From assembly GCF_900092025.1 (NCBI RefSeq), contig NZ_FLTX01000055.1, positions 1 through 55,045 of the forward strand: a DNA stretch of 55,045 bases, given 5' to 3'. Shown in pieces: positions 35,265 to 44,553 of this stretch (the stretch's first letter is position 1; every line of letters starts with the position of its first letter). The DNA is from Xanthomonas bromi (GTDB taxonomy: Bacteria > Pseudomonadota > Gammaproteobacteria > Xanthomonadales > Xanthomonadaceae). The notes beneath the pieces were generated by a model that was not told the DNA's origin, did no database searches, and was given only the letters and a program-made list of their open reading frames with translations. A program made the translations under genes and the position numbers.

Positions 35265-36071
35265 ATGCAGTTGATCGATATCGGCGCCAACCTCACCCAC
35301 GACTCCTTCGACCGCGACCGCGACGCGGTGCTGCAACGCGCCCGCGAAGCAGGGGTGTCACAGATGGTGATCACCGGCGCCAGCCGCGAGCATTCGCCGC
35401 TGGCACTGCAACTGGCGCAGCAACACCCCGGATTTCTGTACGCCACCGCCGGCGTGCATCCGCACCACGCCGTGGAATTCACTGCCGAATGCGAGGCGGA
35501 AATGCGCACCTTGCAAGCGCATTCGCAGGTGGTCGCAGTGGGCGAGTGCGGGCTGGATTACTTCCGCGATTTCGCCCCACGCCCGGCGCAGCACAAGGCC
35601 TTTGAGCGCCAGCTGCAGCTGGCCGCCGACAACGGCAAACCGCTGTTCCTGCATCAGCGCGATGCGCACGAGGACTTCATCGCCATCATGCGCAGCTTCG
35701 ACGGCAGGCTGGGGGCGGCGGTGGTGCATTGCTTCACCGGTACGCGCGAAGAACTGTTCGCCTATCTGGACCGCGATTACTACATCGGCATCACCGGCTG
35801 GCTGTGCGACGAGCGTCGTGGCGCGCATCTACGCGAGTTGGTGCGCAACATCCCGGCCAACCGCTTGATGATCGAAACCGATGCGCCGTACCTGCTGCCG
35901 CGCACGCTCAAGCCGATGCCCAAGGACCGCCGCAACGAGCCGATGTTCCTGGCGCATATCGTCGAAGAACTGGCGCGCGATCGTGGCGAAGACCTCGCGG
36001 TGACCGCCGCCAACAGCACGGCCGCGGCGCGTGCGTTCTTCCGCTTGCCGGAGCCTGCAGTCGCGTCATGA
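35265..36071 (+). CDS. tatD: TatD family DNase
   Basis: A 268-residue metal-dependent hydrolase closely resembling E. coli TatD across its length: MQLIDIGANLTHDSF, AGVHPHHAVEF, GECGLDYFRDF (about 94-104), HQRDAHEDF, VHCFTGTREE, GITGWLCDERRG and IETDAPYLLPRTL. The family is a 3'-5' exonuclease acting on DNA and RNA, with roles in DNA repair. It is unrelated in function to Tat export despite its name. The ATG at 35265 matches the family start. It stands alone after the tandem repeats. Confidence 0.93.
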   Translation: MQLIDIGANLTHDSFDRDRDAVLQRAREAGVSQMVITGASREHSPLALQLAQQHPGFLYATAGVHPHHAVEFTAECEAEMRTLQAHSQVVAVGECGLDYFRDFAPRPAQHKAFERQLQLAADNGKPLFLHQRDAHEDFIAIMRSFDGRLGAAVVHCFTGTREELFAYLDRDYYIGITGWLCDERRGAHLRELVRNIPANRLMIETDAPYLLPRTLKPMPKDRRNEPMFLAHIVEELARDRGEDLAVTAANSTAAARAFFRLPEPAVAS

Positions 36072-36300
36072 GTAGCGCAGGCTGAGGTCGGGATCGAGGC
36101 AGGGCAGCAACAGGTGGCGAAGACGCAAGGCGAGCGCATGCGGCGCAAGGAGAAGGTATTGCACGACCTCCATCGCGGTTAAGGTCACGCCGTGCGTGCG
36201 GATGGCGTGGGGCGCGACGCGGGCGCTCTTGGGGGCGCCATGTCGTGCACGCGGGCGCTCATGCGATCGGTGCGCGCTGGGTGGGTCAGAGCCTGCTGGC

Positions 36301-37188
36301 TCACAGCACGTCCGCCAGCGCCCATAAATGCCGCACCAACGGTGTGGTCTCCAATGCACCCGGCGCGGCAGCCAGGGCAAGCCGCGCCAGCGGCATATGG
36401 CCTTCGATATCCAGATAGCGCACGCCGGGCCGTTGTAACTGCGCAGTGGAGGCGGGTACCACCGAGACGCCCAGTTCGGCGGCCACCAGGTTGATGATCG
36501 ACGACATCTGCGGCGCTTCCTGGGTGATGCGCAAGGTCACGCCGGAGTCGCGGCAGGCGGCCAGGATTTCGTCGTAGAGGCTCGAGCCGAAGCTGCGCGG
36601 AAACAGGATGAACGGCTCGCCAGCCAGCGCTGCCAACGGTGCGCTGTCGCGCGTGGCCAGGGGGTGCGCGGCGGGGACGGCGATCTTCATCGGCTCGTCG
36701 GCAAAGCGCAGCAGCTGCAAATCCGATGGCGTGCTCAGCCCGTAGCGCACGAAGGCCGCATCCAGGCGGCTTTCGGCCAGACCGATCAGCAGGCTGGCGG
36801 TATTGGTCTCTTCCAGCAGCAACTCCACGTGCGGCCACTTGCGGCGGAAATCGCGAATCAAGCGCGGCACCACCGGGCTGAACGCGGCCGAGGCGGTGAA
36901 GCCCAGGCGCAGCCGGCCGGATTCGCCACGCGCCACCCGCCGTGCGGTTTCCGCAGCGCGCTCCACATCGGCGAGCACGCGACGCACCTTGACCAGGAAG
37001 GCCTCGCCGGCCAGAGTCAGTTCGGCACCGCTGTGGGTGCGCCGGAACAATGGCGTGCCCAGTTCGCGTTCCAGGGTCTGGATCTGCTGGCTCAGCGGCG
37101 GCTGGCCAATGCCCACGCGCGCGGCAGCACGGGTGAAGTTGCCTTCTTCGGCAACCGCCAGGAAATAGCGCAGATGACGTAGCTCCGT
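36301..37188 (-). CDS. LysR-type regulator with an ACG in the start position
   Basis: A 295-residue LysR-type regulator divergent from an MFS exporter gene. The frame reads TAG-ACG-GAG-CTA-CGT-CAT-CTG, so a standard N-terminus ([start]ELRHLRYFLAVAEEGNFTRAA) is intact but the expected ATG is ACG. The first in-frame normal start is a GTG at 37116 (VGIGQPPLSQQ), which would remove the first half of the helix-turn-helix. The effector domain is complete (LRLGFTASAAFSPVVPRLI). Either ACG or the CTG five codons later is used, or the gene is newly inactivated. E. coli ynfL, also LysR type, is divergent from ynfM in the same way. Confidence 0.75.
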   Translation of the reverse strand, partial: TELRHLRYFLAVAEEGNFTRAAARVGIGQPPLSQQIQTLERELGTPLFRRTHSGAELTLAGEAFLVKVRRVLADVERAAETARRVARGESGRLRLGFTASAAFSPVVPRLIRDFRRKWPHVELLLEETNTASLLIGLAESRLDAAFVRYGLSTPSDLQLLRFADEPMKIAVPAAHPLATRDSAPLAALAGEPFILFPRSFGSSLYDEILAACRDSGVTLRITQEAPQMSSIINLVAAELGVSVVPASTAQLQRPGVRYLDIEGHMPLARLALAAAPGALETTPLVRHLWALADVL

Positions 37189-37283
37189 CTATCTGTTCCA
37201 CATATGGCAACTGACACCATCATATATTGGACAGGGGGGTGGTCCGGGCGAATACTTGCCTCCCACGTCTCAAGTGCGCACCC

Positions 37284-38564
37284 GTGTCTTCCACCGATCG
37301 CCGCCCGGTTCCGCTGCCCGACCCAACCGCTCTGGCCCAGGCCAGCGCCGTCGCGACTGCAGCGCTGCGCATTCGTGTGGCGCTGTTTCTGGCCGGCTTT
37401 GCCACCTTCTCACTGCTCTACAGCGTGCAGCCGGTGCTCCCCGAGTTTGCGCGCGCCTTCAACGTGGACGCGGCCACCGCCTCGCTGCCGTTGTCGCTGG
37501 CCACCGGTGCGCTGGCCCTGGCGATCTTCTGCGCCGGCGCAGTGTCGGAGAACCTGGGCCGGCGCGGGTTGATGTTCGTGTCGATCGCAATCGCGGCGGT
37601 GCTCAACCTGATCGCCGCCTTCCTGCCGCACTGGGGCGCGCTGGTGCTGGTGCGCACCTTGTCCGGCATCGCGCTGGGCGGGGTGCCGGCGGTGGCGATG
37701 GTGTATCTGGGCGAAGAATTGCCGGCCAACAAGATGGGTGCGGCCACCGGCCTGTACGTGGCCGGCAATGCCTTCGGCGGTATGAGCGGGCGCATCGTGA
37801 TGAGCGTGCTGACCGATCACTATGACTGGCGCACCGCACTGGCGGTGTTGAGCGTGTTCGACCTGCTGTGTGCGCTGGCGTTCTTCTGGTTGCTGCCGCC
37901 GTCGCGCAACTTCGTGCGCCGGCACGGCATCAATCTGCGCTTCCATCTGCGCGCCTGGGCCGGGCATCTGCGCGATCGCAATCTGCCGTTTCTGTTCGCG
38001 CTGCCGTTCCTGTTGATGGGCGTGTTCGTGTGCCTGTACAACTACGCCGGTTTTCGTCTGGGTGGGCCGGAGTTCGGCTTGAGCCAGAGCCAGATCGGCA
38101 TGATCTTCAGCGCGTATGTGTTCGGCATCGTCAGTTCGTCGGTGGCCGGTGCGGCGTCGGACCGCTTCGGGCGCGGACCGGTGGTGACGACCGGCATCGT
38201 GCTGTGCGTGCTCGGCGTGGCGCTGACCCTGGCGCACGCACTGGCGGTGGTGGTGACCGGTATCGTGCTGGTGACGATCGGCTTTTTCATTGCGCATTCG
38301 GCTGCCAGCGCCTGGGTGAGCCGGCTCGGCGGTGTGCATCGCAGCCATGCGGCATCGCTGTATCTGCTGGCGTATTACGCCGGCTCCAGCGTCATCGGTG
38401 CGCTGGGCGGCTGGTTCTGGCAACACGGCGGCTGGGGCGCGCTGGTCGGCATGTGCCTGACCTTGCTGGCGATCGCCTTTGCGGCGGCCTATGTGCTGCG
38501 CCAACGCGCCGACGATGCACGTCCCTACGGTCGGTTTGCGCCGCATCCTGCGCGCGGCGAGTGA
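37284..38564 (+). CDS. MFS transporter, YnfM type
   Basis: A 426-residue major facilitator with 12 predicted membrane segments. It resembles E. coli YnfM over its full length (LLYSVQPVLPEFARAFNV, SENLGRRGLM, GVPAVAMVYLGEELP, GNAFGGMSGRIVMSVLTD, GFFIAHSAASAWV, SLYLLAYYAGSSVIGALGGWFW). Its substrate is unknown; relatives are proton-driven exporters. The GTG at 37284 is the likeliest start, with a TTG at 37227 as alternative; neither has a strong ribosome site. The LysR gene on the other strand is the probable regulator. Confidence 0.85.
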   Translation: MSSTDRRPVPLPDPTALAQASAVATAALRIRVALFLAGFATFSLLYSVQPVLPEFARAFNVDAATASLPLSLATGALALAIFCAGAVSENLGRRGLMFVSIAIAAVLNLIAAFLPHWGALVLVRTLSGIALGGVPAVAMVYLGEELPANKMGAATGLYVAGNAFGGMSGRIVMSVLTDHYDWRTALAVLSVFDLLCALAFFWLLPPSRNFVRRHGINLRFHLRAWAGHLRDRNLPFLFALPFLLMGVFVCLYNYAGFRLGGPEFGLSQSQIGMIFSAYVFGIVSSSVAGAASDRFGRGPVVTTGIVLCVLGVALTLAHALAVVVTGIVLVTIGFFIAHSAASAWVSRLGGVHRSHAASLYLLAYYAGSSVIGALGGWFWQHGGWGALVGMCLTLLAIAFAAAYVLRQRADDARPYGRFAPHPARGE

Positions 38565-38688
38565 TGCGGCTCGCCCGGGTTCGCTCTGGCGTTCGATCGG
38601 CTGCAGGCGTGGCCGAGACGCATAGCGCCCGGTGGCCGACGCGCACTGCGGCACGCCGATGGCGCCGGAGCTATGTCGCCATCGGTGC

Positions 38689-39699
38689 TTACGCCGTTGG
38701 CGATCTGCCGGCGGGTGCAGATCCGGTCGCCGGGTCGTACTGCGGATGGCTGGGGTCCATGCTGCGCGGCCGCGTGGATTTTTCTGGTTGCAGCGCGCTT
38801 TCGCGCCAGGCGCGCACCAGCAGGTCGCGCAGCATCGCCGCGCCATCGCCGGCGGTGCGATAGACCATCGCGCGCCCATCGGTGCTGGAGGCATCGTCGA
38901 AGGCGCCGGCTTTTTCGAGGCGGTAGACCTGCTCGACGCGGCCGGTGCCGATGGCGGGAAAGTCCAGGATCTGCTCGAACACATCGCCTTGTTGATGCGC
39001 AACGGTTGGCATGCGGGTCAGCAGATCCTGCGGAGTCAGCGCGATTTTTTCGACATAGTCGCTTTCGAACTTGCCGTGCACCTTCGGGTCGGTGCTGTAG
39101 CCATTGGGGTTTGGCCCCTGCCAGCCGTCGTGGTGGATGCTGTCGTGCTGCGGCTGCGCGCCATCGCCGATGTAGTGCGCAAACCAGCTCACGTGAAAAG
39201 CGCAGGTGCGTTCGAGTTCGCCGGTGTCCTGGCCCTTGGCACGCAGCGTGCGCAGTTGCCGCATAGTCGCCACGATGCGTTCGTAGCCTTCGGTGGCTGC
39301 GTAGGGCAGGGTGCCGGCCCAGCGGACGTTCATGCGCTGCGCCAGTTGCGGGTCGCGTTGGGCGATGCGCCGTTGTTCGTCGTACAGCGCCAGCACGAAG
39401 GCGTAACGCGAGCGCGGCGGGTGCTGCATGAAGGCGAACTGCTCGCGGAACCAACCGTGGTTGGGGTCTTCGTCGATCTTGAGAAACGGCTCGCTTTCGC
39501 TGCGCCAGCCGTCCGGCAGGGTGGCGCCGTCGGCAATTACCTGCGCGTACCGCTTGAGGAAGACCGGGCCGTCGTCGGGCAAGGCCTGCACGGCGGCGGT
39601 GTCGATGGCGGCATGCGCCCGGTGGCCCCAGGCGGCGGCATTGCCGGAGCACGTCGCTGCTGCAACCAGCAGCGCACAGGCAAGACGGGAAGGTGTCAT
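38689..39699 (-). CDS. Secreted phospholipase C/S1-P1 nuclease superfamily protein
   Basis: A 336-residue protein with a signal peptide cut before AWGHRAH, placing Trp at or next to the mature N-terminus, as needed for the first zinc site in this superfamily. Other metal ligands are in HVSWFAHYIGDGAQPQHDS (about 167-186) and VHGKFESDYVE. The reaction is hydrolysis of phosphodiester bonds in phospholipids or single-stranded nucleic acid; the sequence does not decide which. The C-terminus is Pro/Ser/Thr-rich. AAGGACC precedes the ATG. It lies 102 bp downstream of the TonB receptor gene on the same strand and may be in its operon. Confidence 0.75.
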   Translation of the reverse strand: MTPSRLACALLVAAATCSGNAAAWGHRAHAAIDTAAVQALPDDGPVFLKRYAQVIADGATLPDGWRSESEPFLKIDEDPNHGWFREQFAFMQHPPRSRYAFVLALYDEQRRIAQRDPQLAQRMNVRWAGTLPYAATEGYERIVATMRQLRTLRAKGQDTGELERTCAFHVSWFAHYIGDGAQPQHDSIHHDGWQGPNPNGYSTDPKVHGKFESDYVEKIALTPQDLLTRMPTVAHQQGDVFEQILDFPAIGTGRVEQVYRLEKAGAFDDASSTDGRAMVYRTAGDGAAMLRDLLVRAWRESALQPEKSTRPRSMDPSHPQYDPATGSAPAGRSPTA

Positions 39700-39801
39700 G
39701 GTGGTCCTTGTGGCCTGCAGCGCGTCGGGCGCGCTGCAGGCGATGCATCGAGAAAGTGGAGTGCCGGCATCGAACGATGCAGCGCATCGACGTCAGCGCA
39801 C

Positions 39802-42332
39802 TCAGAAGTGGTACGTCACCACCAGCCGCGTGTTGCGTTCGTAGATCGGGCGACCGTAGATCGGCGCGCGCGTGCCCTGGCCGGAGATGGTGTCGGTGCG
39901 CGGGTTGCCTTCGGTCAATGCGAAGGTGTTGGTCAAGTTATCGACCGACAACTGCACATCCCACGGCCCGCTGCGCACCAGGATGTTGGCCGCCAAGGTG
40001 TCGTAAGCAGCCAGTACGGTGGTGTTCTCCAGGTCGGCGTAGCGCTTGCCGACATAGGCGTATCGCAACGAGGTTTCCCAATCGAACGCGCCGGTGGTGA
40101 AGAGCACCGTGGGCCCCGCATTGCCGTAGAGCTTGGGCTGCCGGTTGGGCATGTTGCCGTCCACATCGACCACCGCCACCGCGCCATTGGCCACCACTTC
40201 GGTGAGGTCGGAGACCTTGGTGTCGTTGTAGGTCAGGTTGGCGTCCAAGCGCAGCCACTGCGCCGGCGTCCACACCGCCGCCAGTTCGATACCGGGGTTG
40301 GTGACGCTGCCGCGGTAGTCCTTGGATTCGGCTGCGCCGGTTTGCGGGTTCACCGCGCTGGTGCCGATGTTGTACGGGTCGTACTTGGTATAGAAGGCGG
40401 TGGCGAAGACGTCCAGGGTGTCGAAGTTGAGCTTGGTGCCCAACTCGAACTGGTCGGCGGTGGGGATGTTGACATTGCCTTCGTTGGCGCCCTCGCTGGG
40501 TGCGCGCTGCGCACGCGAGGCGCGGCCGTAGATGCCGACCATCGGGTTGATGTCGTAGTTGAAACCGGCGGTCCAGTTGGTCACGCCCACGTCCAGCGCG
40601 GTGTGGTCGCGGGCACCGGTCAACAGGCGCGCGGCATCGTCGGCCAGGGTGTCGGCCATGCCCAGGTTGCCGGTGGGGCGGGCCATGTTCCAGGCGCGAT
40701 AGCGGTAGCGCTCGTGACGCACGCCGCCTTCCAGGCGCAGCGTGTCGGTCACCTGCCAGGTGTCGGCGAGGTAGGGCGCCAGCATGCTGGTGTAGGCCTT
40801 GCCCTGGGTGCGCGGTCGGCGCCGTAGATCACCACGCCGTCCTTGGTCACGCCGCCGACCACGTTGCCGGCGGCGTCGTAGCCGAGCAGGTCGATGGTGC
40901 GCGGGTTCTGCCGCATCTCGAACAGATAGCTCTGGTAACCCGAATTGTAGGAGCGCGCGTAATAGGCGCCGTACACGCCCAGCGTGATGTCGTGGCTGTC
41001 GCCGCCCCAATCGAAGCGGCGGTGCAGGCGCAGGTCGTCGGCGAACGAATCGGCGCGCACATTCATCGCGCGGTACTGGCCCTGGATCACCAGGCCGTCG
41101 GTGCTGGCCGGAGCGAAGCGGCTGCCATCGTCGGTGTGGACGTAGCCCAGCGAGGTGAGGCCGGGAAACGCAGCGCTGGCGGCGGCGCGGCGGCTGTTGG
41201 CATACGTGTTTGCATCCTGCGGCGCATTGCTGGAATACAGCGCGTCGAAGGTCATGACCAGGCGATTGACGATGGCCTTGTTGGACAGGCTCCAGCCGTT
41301 GTCGAACGCCAGGTCCAGGTTGGCGCCCAGATGGTTGAACGTCATGTGGCGGCCGTCGGACAGGTCGCGCAATTCCCGTTGCGGTGCGCCGTCGGCATCG
41401 CTGGACACGATGCTGGCGCGCTCCAGTTGCGCGGTGCTCAAGGTGCCGGTGAAGCGGTCGATCAACGGGTCCAGCGAGCGCGAGGTGTTGCGCGGGTCGT
41501 ACAGCGGGATCGGCATGTAGAACGCGTTCCTGTCGTCCAGATGCTTGGCTGTGAAGGTCAGCTTGCCGTGCTCCAGCGTGTGCGTGAGGTTCATGCGGAA
41601 CTGTCCGCCCTCGTCGGCCGGAAAGCCCACATCGCGGTAACCGTCGTTGCGGCGCACGAAGCCGCCGGCCGCCAGATACCAGTCGTCGGCCAGCTTGCCC
41701 GACCAATAGCCATCGAGCCGATACAGCCCGGTGTCGCCGACGGTGGTACGCACCGCGCCTTCGGGCGTGTCGCCGCCCTGGCGGGTGACGAAATTGACGA
41801 TGGCCGCAGCATTGGAGGCGAAGATCGGCGAGGGCCCGCCGCGCACGGTGTCCACCGATTCGACCATCAGGTCCGGGCGCACCAGGCCTTCGGTCTTGTA
41901 GAAGTAGCCGTTGTTGTCCGGATAGGGGCTGATGCCGTCTTCCTGGATCACCGCAAACGAACCTTCGTCGGGAATGCCGCGGATGCGGTAGACGTTCTGC
42001 ACTTCGCCGCCGGTGGATTCGGCATAGATGCCGGGCATCGAGCCGATCAGGCTGGCGAGGTTGAGCGGGGCCAGCTTGTCGATCTGCTCGGCGCTCAGCG
42101 CAGTGATCGCATACGAGGCATCGAATTGATTCTGGGCCTGGCCGGCACCGGTGACGATCATGCGGTCCAGCGAGAAGATGCCGTCCTCGCTCTTGCGCGT
42201 GGCAGGCGTGGAGGGTGCGGCTTCCTGCGCAAGCGCGGGAGTCGTCAGAGTCAGTGCAAGAACGACCGCGAGCGGACGACGCAACACGGCACGACGCACT
42301 CCGGAGAGGGTCCGGGTGTGGGTGTAGGGCAT
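39802..42332 (-). pseudogene. TonB-dependent receptor, interrupted by a single-base frameshift
   Basis: A receptor of about 843 residues with a signal peptide (MPYTHTRTLSG ... LTTPALA), a TonB box near DRMIVTGAG, a plug domain (NVYRIRGIPDEGSF, VDTVRGGPSPIFASNAAAI) and a 22-strand barrel ending in NTRLVVTYHF. The frame breaks near 40811: the first part reads ...VVIYGADR and the barrel resumes in another frame at TQGKAYTSML, needing one extra base. Both halves look normal and show no decay, so recent mutation or sequencing error is likely. The ligand is unknown. A nearby copy of its first 55 codons exists at 50041-50204. Confidence 0.8.
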
Positions 42333-42350
42333 GGCGGGTTGGGGGCAGCG
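42169..42350. repeat. 182-bp sequence repeated at 50041-50222
   Basis: This stretch covers the signal-peptide codons of the TonB receptor and 18 bases upstream of its ATG. It is identical, base for base, to 50041-50222. Beyond 42350 the two copies remain alignable for about 60 bases at clearly lower identity. Confidence 0.9.
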
Positions 42351-42544
42351 AGGGAGCCGCCCACCGTCGCAGCGCGATGTGTCCGGCACGTTGCGTGTGG
42401 CCGGATCACGCCAGATGGGCGATCCGGCGTCATCGTCCGTGATGCGTACCCGACCTGTGGGAGCCGGAGTGCCGAGCGCATGCCGCGATGCACCTGTCCT
42501 GTGCATCCAGGCGCGCGCGGCAACACGCAACCTCGCCAGGCGCA

Positions 42545-44497
42545 CTACAACGCGTAGTTCGCCATCAGCGTGAGGTTGCGATAGCCGCCTGTGCCGCCAA
42601 TCACGCGGATGAAGTAGCTGTCGATGACTGGCGCTGCCAGCTGCACGTTCTGGGTGGTGCCGGAGCGCGTCGAGCTGTAGTCGGCATCGCTGCCGTCGGC
42701 GCCGGGCGCGCGCGTGGTGCGCACATACAATTTGACCTGACCACGGCCGGACAACGTGCGGATCTGCAGATTGCGCGCATTGACCGGCACGTCCAGCCGG
42801 TACAGCGGGCCTTCGCCAGCGGCCGCGCTCACGGCGGTGACGGTCGCGCCGCGGGTGAGCAACACCGCCTGTTCCTCGCCGCCACCGCTGGTGACGCCGG
42901 CCGCCCGCGCGACGGCGGCATTGGCATTGAGAATGCCGGCGCCGATACGCAGCGTTGGCTTGACCGGGAAGGGGATCGAGGTCTGGGTCAGAATTTCGCG
43001 CAGCCTGGCCGGTGTCGGCACCGGCTGGTTGTGCGCGATGGCGGCGCTGATCGCCAGTGCCGCGACACCGGCCACGTGCGGCGATGCCATCGAGGTGCCG
43101 GAGTAGCCGGCATAGCTGGGCTCGCCCGGTGCGTGGGTGCCGCGATTGAGGCTGGACCAGACCAGCCCGACACGGACCACGGTGCCGCTCGCGGCGTCGT
43201 CCGGGTACACGCCGCCACCCGGGGCCGCCAGGGTCACGCTATTGCCGTAACTGGAATAGTACGCACGCTTGCCGGTGATGCCGGTGGCCGCCACGTTGAG
43301 CACGCCGGGGCAACTGGCAGGTGTGGAGCTGGCCGCATCGATCCCCTCGTTGCCGGCGGCGACCACCACGGCGGTGCCGCGCGCGATGGCGGCCGCAATG
43401 GCCTGGGCGGTGATGGTGTCGCTGCTGCAGGTGCCGGAACCGCCAAGGCTCATGTTGATGACCTCGGCCGGATTGGGGTTGTCCGGCACGCCGGCGACAC
43501 TGCCGCCGGAGGCCCAGATGATGGCATCGGCGATGTCGGCGGTGCTGCCGCCGCAATGGCCCAGCGCGCGGATCGGCAGGATCCGGGCCTTGGGCGCGAT
43601 GCCCACCATGCCGACATTGTTGTTGCTCAGCAGCGCGATGGTGCCGGCCACGTGGGTGCCGTGCCAGGAACTGTCGGACTGCTGGCCCGGCTGTGCGCAG
43701 CCGCCATTGCTGGCCAGGTATTTGTCGTCGCTGGTCCAGTCGCCGGTGTCCCAGCCGCCGGCCACCCGGCCATCGGTGGCGCGACCGGAAATCAGGGCGT
43801 TGCTGGTGAAGTCGTAGCCGGCATCGGCCAGCGACAGGTCCAGATCCGGGTGCCGGGTGATGCCGGTGTCGATCACCGCCACCACGATGCCGGCGCCATC
43901 GCCGTACTGCCAGGCCGGCAGCAGATCGATGCCGCCGTGGTTGGCATAGCTGGCGGTGTCCGGTGCCAGCGTTTCCAGATGCCCGTCGGGCGCTCGCAGA
44001 TGCCATTGCATGGTAAAGCCCGGATCGTTCGGCGTCGCCACTGCGCTGGCGGTGGCGTTGGTGGTGCTGCGGATCGGCTGCAGCAGCAGGTTCGGTTCGA
44101 CGTGCGCCACTGACGGATCGGCCTTCAGTGCCCGCATCACACTGTCGAGCTGGGCCTGGTTGAGGCGACGGTTGGGACGCACCAGATCGGCGCCGATCGC
44201 CAGCCGGCGCACCCGCTGCAGGTTGGGCGCGCTCTGGCGGTAATGGCTGGACCACTGCGTGCGGGTGGCGGGCGCGGCCATGATGGTGTTCAACCGGGCG
44301 GCCGCTGCGCTGGCGTCGCGGCGTTCGGTGCTGCCGTCGCGGTAGGTGACGATCAGGCCGTCGTAAAGACGCGATTGGGTGCCAGTGGTGAGGACCGACA
44401 ATGACGCAGGCGCCGATTGCGCGTGGGCGGCGGGCAGCGCCAGGCTCAGCGACAACGCCAGCAGCGTCGGTGCCAGGGACGAACGAGAGGTCGACAT
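42545..44497 (-). CDS. Secreted subtilisin-like serine protease (S8)
   Basis: A 650-residue preproprotein. A signal peptide (MSTSRSSLAPTLLALSLSLALPAAHA) is followed by a propeptide to about residue 150 and an S8 catalytic domain with D210 (VIDTGIT), H279 (SSWHGTHVAGT) and S469 (YSGTSMASPHVAG). The C-terminal 100 residues form a PPC-type domain (LYRLDVPVNARNLQIRTL, VKLYVRTTRAPG). It matches the extracellular proteases exported by the type II system of Xanthomonas. The ATG at 44497 begins the signal peptide. It lies 56 bp after the adhesin gene on the same strand. Confidence 0.9.
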   Translation of the reverse strand: MSTSRSSLAPTLLALSLSLALPAAHAQSAPASLSVLTTGTQSRLYDGLIVTYRDGSTERRDASAAAARLNTIMAAPATRTQWSSHYRQSAPNLQRVRRLAIGADLVRPNRRLNQAQLDSVMRALKADPSVAHVEPNLLLQPIRSTTNATASAVATPNDPGFTMQWHLRAPDGHLETLAPDTASYANHGGIDLLPAWQYGDGAGIVVAVIDTGITRHPDLDLSLADAGYDFTSNALISGRATDGRVAGGWDTGDWTSDDKYLASNGGCAQPGQQSDSSWHGTHVAGTIALLSNNNVGMVGIAPKARILPIRALGHCGGSTADIADAIIWASGGSVAGVPDNPNPAEVINMSLGGSGTCSSDTITAQAIAAAIARGTAVVVAAGNEGIDAASSTPASCPGVLNVAATGITGKRAYYSSYGNSVTLAAPGGGVYPDDAASGTVVRVGLVWSSLNRGTHAPGEPSYAGYSGTSMASPHVAGVAALAISAAIAHNQPVPTPARLREILTQTSIPFPVKPTLRIGAGILNANAAVARAAGVTSGGGEEQAVLLTRGATVTAVSAAAGEGPLYRLDVPVNARNLQIRTLSGRGQVKLYVRTTRAPGADGSDADYSSTRSGTTQNVQLAAPVIDSYFIRVIGGTGGYRNLTLMANYAL

Positions 44498-44553
44498 GAG
44501 GAAGTCTCTGGAAGAAGTCGATGGGAGCAGGCGGGCGAGGGCGGGCAGACGGC

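Noticed and set aside
40805..40820. Programmed frameshifting in the TonB receptor gene
   Set aside because: No slippery heptamer or downstream structure was seen, and TonB receptors are not known to use it.
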